Below, piece by piece: positions 57,201 through 64,000 of a DNA stretch of 64,000 nt (position 1 is its first letter; every line of letters starts with the position of its first letter). The translations under genes were made by a program, and so were the position numbers. The notes under the pieces were generated by a model that was given only the letters and a program-made list of their open reading frames with translations, made no database searches and was not told the DNA's origin. This stretch comes from Miscanthus floridulus. Lineage: Eukaryota > Streptophyta > Magnoliopsida > Poales > Poaceae. Location of the stretch: assembly GCF_019320115.1 (NCBI RefSeq), contig NC_089584.1, positions 75,764,791 through 75,828,790 on the forward strand, written 5' to 3'.

Positions 57201-57323
57201 TAAAAACGAAAGTGCTACAGTAGCCCCAAATTTCAACTTCCTACGACTAAACAAGGCCTTGGTTTGGGTAAAAACGAGCAGGGTTATGGCTATCTGGATG
57301 CCGGAGATGTCAAGCCTGGCCAT
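54219..57323 (-). pseudogene. LRR receptor-like protein (RLP, EIX/Cf class), disrupted
   Basis: Cell-surface immune-type receptor without a kinase. The ATG at 57323 gives a signal peptide (MARLDISGIQIAITLLVFTQ); after a MITE the frame continues with KSFTEAS, the cysteine-paired LRR N-terminal cap (RCIAHERSALLAFR ... DNCCRWKGVQC), about 25-30 LRRs of the LxxLxLSxNxLSGxIP type, an island region (about 54810-54960, TLADDEYEDLLATDM), four more LRRs, GNPGLCGPPL, an acidic spacer, a membrane span (MSSGFVIGLWTVFCILLF) and a short basic tail. Length without the MITE is about 950 residues, normal for the family. Frameshifts of one base lie near 56690, 56195 and 55205. Without them it would be a full gene. 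A paralogue tail lies at 63828. Confidence 0.9.
57017..57258. mobile_element. Tourist-like MITE in the signal-peptide region of the RLP
   Basis: 242 bp, GGCCTTGTTTAG...CTAAACAAGGCC, flanked by the 3-bp duplication TTG (57014-57016 and 57259-57261). Removing it and one TTG restores the RLP frame across the site. The 3-bp TSD and TIR fit PIF/Harbinger. A second copy in opposite orientation is at 58055-58294. Confidence 0.88.
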
Positions 57324-57390
57324 TGTTGCTTTGCTTTGCTTTGCTTTGGATCTCTCTCTTCTTCTTTGCGAGGAGCGCTTTGGTCTGAAG

Positions 57391-57402
57391 TAATATATAT
57401 AT
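57391..57402 (-). promoter_or_regulatory. TATA-like stretch upstream of the RLP
   Basis: A tatatatatatta tract about 70-80 bp before the ATG at 57323 on the minus strand. The leader between them is rich in gctttgcttt repeats, read here on the plus strand. MITEs lie directly upstream. Confidence 0.4.
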
Positions 57403-57410
57403 AACTACTA

Positions 57411-57643
57411 CTCTGTACCTGGCTACAAAATAACTTATTCTGTAGCCACTTTGAGTTACGATAATTACTATGTTAATTTACGAGATTATAGTAACTCCAT
57501 ACTAAATGGTTTACTATAATGTTATGGTAAATATCTCCATGTGTTATAGTAACCTAACTATCGTAAATATGTATTGACATTATCGTAAATTAGTATTAAA
57601 TAGAGGTGGCTACGAAATAACTTATTTTGTAGCTAGCTACTGA
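57411..57643. mobile_element. MITE 1 of a pair, with 'ggctacaaaataacttattctgtagcc' type ends
   Basis: Inverted ends (ctgtacctggctacaaaata / complement of tattttgtagctagctactg), each itself nearly palindromic. The interior has 'ttacgataattacta' and 'attatcgtaaatta'. The second copy is at about 57744-57996. Superfamily not assigned. Confidence 0.65.
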
Positions 57644-57645
57644 AT

Positions 57646-57648
<3 letters not shown>

Positions 57649-57736
<88 letters not shown>
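57649..57736. repeat. (CT)n and (TA)n microsatellites
   Basis: CT repeats at 57649-57684 followed without gap by TA repeats at 57685-57736, between the two MITEs. Confidence 0.9.
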
Positions 57737-57740
<4 letters not shown>

Positions 57741-57743
57741 GTA

Positions 57744-57996
57744 CTGTTCTATAGCTGGCCGCAGAATAAGTTATTATGTGGCCACTTTGAATTACGATAA
57801 TTACTATACTAATTTACGAGATTATGGTAACTACCTCATAAATGATTTACTATAGCATTATGGTAAGTATCATCTTGAATTATAGTAACCCATGTATCGT
57901 AAATGTGTATTGTCATTATCGTAAATTGGTATAAACATTATCGTAAATCAAGGCAGCCATAGAATAAGTTATTCTGTGGCCAGCTACAGAATAGCC
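57744..57996. mobile_element. MITE 2 of the pair
   Basis: Same order of motifs as 57411-57643 (gaataagttatt, ttacgataattacta, attatcgtaaat), same orientation; ends 'cagctacagaata'. Confidence 0.65.
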
Positions 57997-58054
57997 CTAC
58001 CCTATATATATATATATAGTGTTTTCGGGGTTTGAACTAGTCTGCAGGTACTTA

Positions 58055-58294
58055 GGCCTGGTTTAGTTGGGTGAAAGTTGGGAATTTGGTTACTGTAGCA
58101 CTTTTGTTTTTATTTGGCAATTAGTGTTCAATCATGGACTAATTAGGCTCAAAACGTTTGTCTCGCGATTTCCAACTAAACTGTGCAATTAGTTTTTTTT
58201 CGTCTACATTTAATGCTCCATGCATGTATAGTAAGATTCGATGTGATGGCTATCATAGCATTTTTTGAAAAAAGTTTTTGAACTAAACGTGACC
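58055..58294. mobile_element. Tourist-like MITE, second copy, inverted
   Basis: GGCCTGGTTTAGTT...AACTAAACGTGACC, TSD TTA (58052-58054 and 58295-58297). Complement of the MITE at 57017 along its length ('ggcaattagtgttcaatcat', 'cgtctacatttaatgctcca'). Followed by an 18-bp tandem duplication at 58291-58326. Confidence 0.85.
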
Positions 58295-58297
58295 TTA

Positions 58298-58717
58298 TCT
58301 ACATTTATGACCTTATCTACATTTATGGGCTACATTGATGTAGAAAAAGACGCAGCTGCAACAGCTTTCTGCAGGAATGCTTCTCGTTGTCCTCTGATGT
58401 GACTGGTGTGTCATGAAAAGATTGAAGAAGCAATTTCCTAGCTCCTACCAGTCAAAGTAGTCCTCAATTGAAAGATTGCCGGTGGCGTGGCTATTCTAGG
58501 CCATATATTCGTAAGGCCAAAATTTCTTTATGTTCTTATGTTTTTCATCAAATAATTTATTTCTTTTTCAGAAGATTAAACGGGTGGTCCATGCTATTTA
58601 TTGCTAGGACTTAAATTGACCAATGGAAGCACTTTATTTATTAATTATCAATATTATTATTGTTGTTGTTGTCATTTTATTATTGACGTTGTTGCCACTT
58701 GATTAAGTATACCATTA
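58298..58717. other. Intergenic, nothing recognised
   Basis: AT-rich flank with a short ATT/GTT microsatellite near 58650-58690. No gene is seen. Confidence 0.4.
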
Positions 58718-58946
58718 GAGCAACTACAAAAATACCTTCCAATAGCTTCTCTAATTAGCTAAATATAGTCGTTCTCTATTTCGAATTTTTCGTTAACCAA
58801 AGATGGCGAGCGAGATTAACTCTCCAGAGTATGCACAAGATATAAAAAAATTGTTAAAGGGTGAAAAGATAGAAATCAATTTTTATTCAAATAGTTCTTC
58901 AAACAATCATTTAGAGGGCGAGTTTTAGAAATTCTTGGAGATGCTC
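58718..58946. mobile_element. MITE with 'gagcaact.ca' / 'ttggagatgctc' ends
   Basis: Terminal inverted match GAGCA.CT.CAA / CTTGGAGATGCTC; flanks TTA and CTA fit a slightly decayed 3-bp TSD. 229 bp, no coding. Similar ends occur inside the MULE at 43914-44255. Confidence 0.6.
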
Positions 58947-59045
58947 CTAGGCGTCTTTTATTTATTTGCTTAATTCATTTCCTTTTTTTCTTTTTCTTTT
59001 TTTTTTAGCTGCTGAAAGGACCAAAGTACGTGGGAATAGCAAGTA

Positions 59046-59215
59046 CTCCCTCTGTCCCATAAAAAATGTTATTCTCACTTTTGATAAGTCAAATATTTTT
59101 AGTTTTAACCAAACACATATAAGAAAATATTGATATGTATGATGCATAATTACTATTATTAGATGAATCGATGAATATATTTTTATAATAAACTTATTAG
59201 AGATATGCAAACCAA
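59046..59215. mobile_element. Stowaway-like MITE fragment
   Basis: Begins after TA with CTCCCTCTGTCCCATAAA, the usual Stowaway end. The opposite end is not recognisable. Confidence 0.5.
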
Positions 59216-59219
59216 GAAA

Positions 59220-59600
59220 AAGTGGTTCGAGTCAAAGATTATGAAAACAAGCAAACTTTTATAGCATCAACCGAACTAGCTTCCCCCAATTGAGCTAGAT
59301 ATTGACTAATATGCTCCAAGTGCTTATATTATCCTCCCCATTTAAATTTAACAAAATTAGGAAGTCTAAAGTTAGGAGGGGACAATCAATGCCCAATTAA
59401 AATGAGAAGGATGGGGCTTTTGATAAGTAGAAACAATGCCCCTAATATCAACACCAAGATTTTCTTGTATTCTATGAACCACTGAGGCTTCAAGCTTAGA
59501 GAGAATGTCTTTCACCTCTGGCAGGATCACTTTACCTTGGGGAGGATCGACATGCCCGACTTGGAAAGTCGGTCTAGCCAAAGATCCCATGTTAGGTTGG
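59220..59600 (-). pseudogene. gypsy gag N-terminal fragment
   Basis: The minus strand reads FRLPNFVKFK then HLEHISQYLAQLGEASSVDA and VCLFSLSL, the start of a Retrotrans_gag domain, with stops and a frame change. It continues the gag part of copy 1 of the adjacent duplication, so that copy is the more complete one. Confidence 0.6.
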
Positions 59601-61228
59601 TCGATTTCTTGAACCGGTCTTTCGTGACTCTGTTTTGCTTGCCAGCTATTCTATCGTTTATTAAAAACATAGGAGGGAATGATACCGAATGGTTTGCAAG
59701 TGCCCTCGAGCGATATACCAAGCCCATAGACACAGAGGTATACGAAACTTCAAAACCATCTAATTCACTCATTCGGTCGTCATCGACCGAATCGTGCACA
59801 TAATTCACTTGTGGGACACTTGCAATGGTGTTAGAATATATAGGATGAACAGCAATAGCATTAGTCCCCACAACAGCTGTAGCCTACCTGACCCTTAGGT
59901 AAGTTCATCGGCATGCCATAAGGAAAATTTGTGGTTTTAAGAGCCGATGACACTGCTATGGAATCGCTAGGCATCAAAGTGTAGAATCCATATACTTTTT
60001 AAGATTAGCGTTACTTTGCATAGTATGAAACCTATCTATCAATTTTATTTCCCGTTCCTTCAACATTTTTTGCACTTGATCCAAAGTAACCATAGAAGAT
60101 GGATCACTTTCCCGTTCCTTCAACATTTTTTGCAATTGATCCAAAGTAACCATAGAAGATGGATCACTTACGGGTGGTATTACCTTGGGTGTAGCAGTGG
60201 TCAGAGAGGTAAGAGTGGTGATGTTCAGAGTCTTGAATTGTGTTGCCACGCCACTTGATCGTCGATCATTGAGCAACTTGCTAGAGCGGCTGCCAGATTA
60301 GCGGCGTTCTTCTCCACCATCTTGCGAAGTGCCTCTGGGAGTTGATCAATAGTCGTAAGATGGATGATGTTCTCCTCATTGGACGGAATAGTGAGATCAT
60401 CCTTCCCATTGTTGTCCTGATCTTCAGGTATCTTGAACTCAGATTGATCTTCTTTTCCAGCGGAGTTGCCAAAAAAGTGTGTTCACACCAAATCGGAATC
60501 ACACACCAGCAAAGGCTCGCACGCCCGAGGTTGCACACAACCTATCACATGTAGCAAACAACCCCAAGATCAGCAAAGACCGATAGAGAGATCAGTTAGC
60601 CGATTTAGAGCATGTCCTTCGCCGATAGAGCTCGAGAATACCTCTCGGAAAGACCTGACGAGGCGATGCACGTCGAAGTTGTCCTAGGATCGGCAAGGCC
60701 ACCAAGGATGTCATCGGATCTCATAGAGAGATGCGCATAGGGGATTGGAAAAGTTAGGGCAAAAGGGTAGACATTGTAATTTTGATCGATTGGCTGTTGG
60801 ATCTCTCAATCGGTCGTAATCCTCCGATATATGCAGAGGGGGTGGTCTTATTCCAGCAGGAAACATATCCCAAATGTGTTTAGCAAGTTTCCCACGTCAA
60901 AACATGAGCCAAGACTGAGTTGAACCCTAAATGGTCTCGGAATAGGCAGGAAATCCGGCCTAGCCGGTTTTATCGAGCTCGGGCGGAGGGCAGGTGCCCT
61001 AAAGACAGGCTGGTTTGGGAACTAGCTAGGCCGGTTTTGGCAGGCTGGGCACAAAACTTTTTTTTTTCGTCCTTCGAGCTTTAAATGCAACGATCCAAAT
61101 ATTTTTCTTATTAGTCTCAACACCTGGGACAGCTTTTTTTTAAGGTAGACACCAGGAACATTGTTACGAAGTCTTTTATATACCTCAGCCACTTTTGACT
61201 GTCAACACATAGGATTCTGCTTGAGAGA
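59459..61228 (-). mobile_element. Tandem-duplicated gypsy segment, copy 1 (gag part, leader, LTR)
   Basis: 1770 bp. On the minus strand: an LTR-like part (about 60478-61228, with TATA box gaggtatataaaagac near 61180), a PBS-like 'ttttttggcaactccgctgg' at 60458-60476, a leader and gag N-terminal frames (60276-59974, 59871-59527). It carries a 60-bp internal tandem duplication at about 60050-60169 and about 20 bp near 61005-61025 that copy 2 lacks. Nearly identical to copy 2. Confidence 0.75.
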
Positions 61229-61289
61229 TTTTCTTCTAAATTAGCCATTAGCTTCTATTAATATTCTGCTAAATTAGCCATTATCAGAT
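61229..61289. other. 61-bp spacer between the two copies
   Basis: Contains 'ctaaattagccatta' twice. Not present in either copy. Confidence 0.6.
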
Positions 61290-62979
61290 ATTTTCTTGTA
61301 TTCTATGAACCACTGAGGCTTCAAGCTTAGAGAGAATTTCTTTCACCTCTGGCAGGATCACTTTACCTTGTGGAGGATCGACATGCCCGACTTGGAAAGT
61401 CGGTCTAGCCGAAGATCCCATGTTAGGTTGGTCGATTTCTTGAACCGGTCTTTCGTGACTCTGTTTTGCTTGCCAGCTATTCTATCGTTTATTAAAAACA
61501 TAGGAGGGAATGATACCGAATGGTTTGCAAGTGCCCTCGAGCGATATACCAAGCCCATAGACACAGAGGTATACGAAACTTCAAAACCATCTAATTCACT
61601 CATTCGGTCGTCATCGACCGAATCGTGCACATAATTCACTTGTGGGACACTTGCAATGGTGTTAGAATATATAGGATGAACAGCAATAGCATTAGTCCCC
61701 ACAACAGCTGTAGCCTACCTGACCCTTAGGTAAGTTCATCGGCATGCCATAAGGAAAATTTGTGGTTTTAAGAGCCGATGACACTGCTATGGAATCGCTA
61801 GGCATCAAAGTGTAGAATCCAAATACTTTTTAAGATTAGCATTACTTTGCATAGTATGAAACCTATCTATCAATTTTATTTCCCGTTCCTTCAACATTTT
61901 TTGCAATTGATCCAAAGTAACCATAAAAGATGGATCACTTACGGGTGGTATTACCTTGGGTGTAGCAGTGGTCAGAGAGGTAAGAGTGGTGATGTTCAGA
62001 ATCTTGAATTGTGTTGCCACGCCACTTGATCGTCGATCATTGAGCAACTTGCTAGAGCGGCTGCCAGATTAGCGGCGTTCTTCTCCACCATCTTGCGAAG
62101 TGCCTCTGGGAGTTGATCAATGGTCGTAGGATGGATGGTGTTCTCCTCATTGGACGGAATAGTGAGATCATCCTTCCCATTGTTGTCCTGATCTTCAGGT
62201 ATCTTGAACTTAGATTGATCTTCTTTTTAAGCGGAGTTGCCAAAAAAGTGTGTTCACACCAAATCGGAATCACACACCAGCAAAGGCTCGCACGCCCGAG
62301 GTTGCACACAACCTATCACACGTAGCAAACAACCCCAAGATCAGCAAAGACCGATAGAGAGATCAGTTAGCCGATTTGGAGCCTGTCCTTCGCCGATAGA
62401 GCTCGAGAATACCTCTCGGAAAGACCTAACAAGGCGATGCACGTCGAAGTTGTCCTAGGGTCGGCAAGGCCACCAAGGATGTCGTCGGATCTCATAGAGA
62501 GATGCGCATAGGGGATTGGAAAAGTTAGAGCAAAAGGGTAGACATTGTAATTTTGATCGATTGGATGTTGGATCTCTCAATCGGTCGTAATCCGCCGATA
62601 TATGCAGAGGGGGTGGTCTTATTCCAGCAGGAAACATATCCCAAATGTGTTTAGCAAGTTTCCCACGTCAAAACATGAGCCAAGACTGAGTTGAACCCTA
62701 AATGGTCTCGGAATAGGCAGGAAATCCAGCCTAGCCGGTTTTATCGAGCTCGGGCGGAGGGCAGGTGTCCTAAAGACAAGGGCGGTTTTGGCAGGATGGG
62801 CACAAAACTTTTTTTTCTGTCCTTCGAGCTTTAAATGCAACGATCCAAATATTTTTCTTATTAGTCTCAACACCTGGGACAGCTTTTTTTTTAAGGTAGA
62901 CACCAGGAACATTGTTACGAAGTCTTTTATATACCTCAGCCACTTTTGACTGTCAACACATAGGATTCTGCTTGAGAGA
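61290..62979 (-). mobile_element. Tandem-duplicated gypsy segment, copy 2
   Basis: 1690 bp, same orientation and same limits ('attttcttgtattctatgaa' to 'ggattctgcttgagaga'). LTR-like part about 62249-62979, TATA box near 62931. Contains the same gag frames (62047-61805, 61702-61358). Only scattered substitutions separate it from copy 1, so the duplication is young. Confidence 0.75.
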
Positions 62980-63827
62980 ACACGATAGCACATCACCACT
63001 AATGCTTCTGCTCCTGAGACAAGGAGCCACCGAGTCAGCGAGCACTGGCCATAATGTTAGAGTGATTTGATCTTTGTACGCGCTTGAGTTATTTCGTTAG
63101 GTTGCAGGATCATTGCAAGTCTTGGTCGTCTTGCCGTGGTCTTTGGTGACTCAGTACAGTAGGTCAATGCACACACTGATGTGATTTGACGAGTGACACA
63201 GGACATCCATTTGGAAAAGTTGAGTTAGACGGCCAACCAGCGGAGCCGTGTGGAAATGGATATCTCAAAGCAATTCTAGCCTTCTAGGACTGATTGCTAC
63301 GCTAGTTTTCAACTGCGTCCTTGACTCTGCAGTCGTGCACACCGGCTGACTGGAGCCGAGTTGTAAGATGACAGCTCTTTTTCCTGTCTAGTATATAATA
63401 CAATACAATCTCATCTTAATGTCACCAGTTGAACTTTTCGTTGCCTCTAATAATCCTAAAAACAGAAATAGATCCTAGAAGTTCTAGAAAGAAGCAGAAC
63501 ATCCTGCCATCGATTTCTGTAAAATCAAATAATATTGACAACAATAGCCATCGGGCCGCTATGTTATTGCAAAACTAAGCAGTTGTTCAAACGAGTTTAC
63601 AACTTTCAACTGAAAACATGATATCTAACACACACAAAAAAAGGAAATCACAGTACAATATGGAATGTCACGCTACATCTGACAAAGTACATGACTGCAT
63701 ATTATTGGCACATTAACAGAGCAGCTGCTCGCTTACTGCTTACAAGGCTGACAAGCTGTCATACTTCAGCTTATTGTTACAGAGCAACTGCTTAAAAGAG
63801 TTCATGGATTGAACAGTAGAACAACCT
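62980..63827. other. Flank and probable 3' UTR of the second RLP
   Basis: 62980-63550 has no recognised feature. 63560-63827 is AT-rich and lies directly downstream of the receptor stop codon on the minus strand; likely 3' untranslated sequence. Confidence 0.4.
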
Positions 63828-64000
63828 TCAAATATCTTTGTTTCCACATTTCCTCAGAAAGGCGGCCATGCAGATAGCTAGTTGCACATATACCTTTTCG
63901 TATGACTGGTCCAAAAGCTGAAAGTAAGCAATCCTCCATGTTTTCAAGAACAACATGATGCAAAATACAGTCCAAAGACCAACCACAAATCCCATGCTCA
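63828..64000 (-). CDS. LRR receptor-like protein 2, C-terminal end only
   Basis: 57 codons, ending at TGA 63828-63830 and cut by the window edge. It encodes the membrane span (MGFVVGLWTVFCIMLFL) and cytoplasmic tail (TWRIAYFQLLDQSYEKVYVQ...). It aligns with the end of the RLP at 54219 (FVIGLWTVFCILLF, KWRIVCF, YDWVYVQ), with different last residues. Same strand and tandem arrangement show an RLP cluster. Whether the rest is intact cannot be seen here. The visible part has no break. Confidence 0.85.
   Translation of the reverse strand, partial: SMGFVVGLWTVFCIMLFLKTWRIAYFQLLDQSYEKVYVQLAICMAAFLRKCGNKDI

Noticed and set aside
54219..57323. Calling the RLP a receptor kinase or an intact gene
   Set aside because: No kinase after the membrane span, only a short tail; frameshifts and a MITE break it.

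Overview
This window reads as nuclear DNA of a grass, most likely a panicoid (sorghum, sugarcane, Miscanthus or maize relative). The evidence is the mix of repeats: Ty3/gypsy elements of Tat/Retand and Athila-like type, a Mutator-like transposase gene, a CACTA element with reiterated 'ttagtcctggttgg' subterminal repeats, Tourist and Stowaway MITEs, a Helitron, and an LRR receptor-like protein (RLP) cluster. No bacterial or organellar genes are present. All readings were made by eye from the sequence; no database search was run.

Layout. 1-10099 is the 3' part of a decayed plus-strand gypsy element (here G: gag, protease, RT, two RNase H-type domains, integrase, long 3' tail, 3' LTR). It interrupts a minus-strand mudrA-like transposase remnant (10100-11010). 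From 12152 to 50619 lies a nested stack of retrotransposons whose boundaries are fixed by target-site duplications (TSDs). Element A (minus, TSD GCAGG) was split by element B (minus, 14561-49189, TSD CTACT). B was hit three times: by C (minus, 16070-28808, TSD CTTCG), D (plus, 30870-39153, TSD GACCC) and E (minus, 39508-46601, TSD ACCGT). E was hit by a 2.45-kb Mutator-like element (42368-44817, 9-bp TSD ATGTAGATC), which carries a small Helitron (42897-43518), and by a CACTA element (45576-46109, TSD TCA). Only C has a full gag-pol; A, B, D and E lack reverse transcriptase and integrase and must have moved with enzymes supplied by others. C and B also carry an antisense gene between the coding region and the 3' LTR, with its own TATA-like box; in C its introns can be read with consistent phase.

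Right of the stack are a GC-rich leader-like region (50620-51399), a foldback element with long inverted arms (about 51400-52480), and 1.7 kb without a recognised gene. The only ordinary host genes are two RLPs of the EIX/Cf class on the minus strand. The first (54219-57323) is nearly full length but broken by three frameshifts and by a Tourist-like MITE inserted in its signal-peptide region. The second enters from the right edge (63828-64000: membrane span and tail only). Between them are MITEs, microsatellites and a nearly identical tandem duplication (59459-61228 and 61290-62979) of a gypsy LTR-leader-gag segment.

The genes do not form a pathway. The window records repeated insertion beside and inside an immune-receptor cluster, with decay modes that differ between elements: C shows nonsense codons and transitions only, whereas G and D are full of frameshifts.
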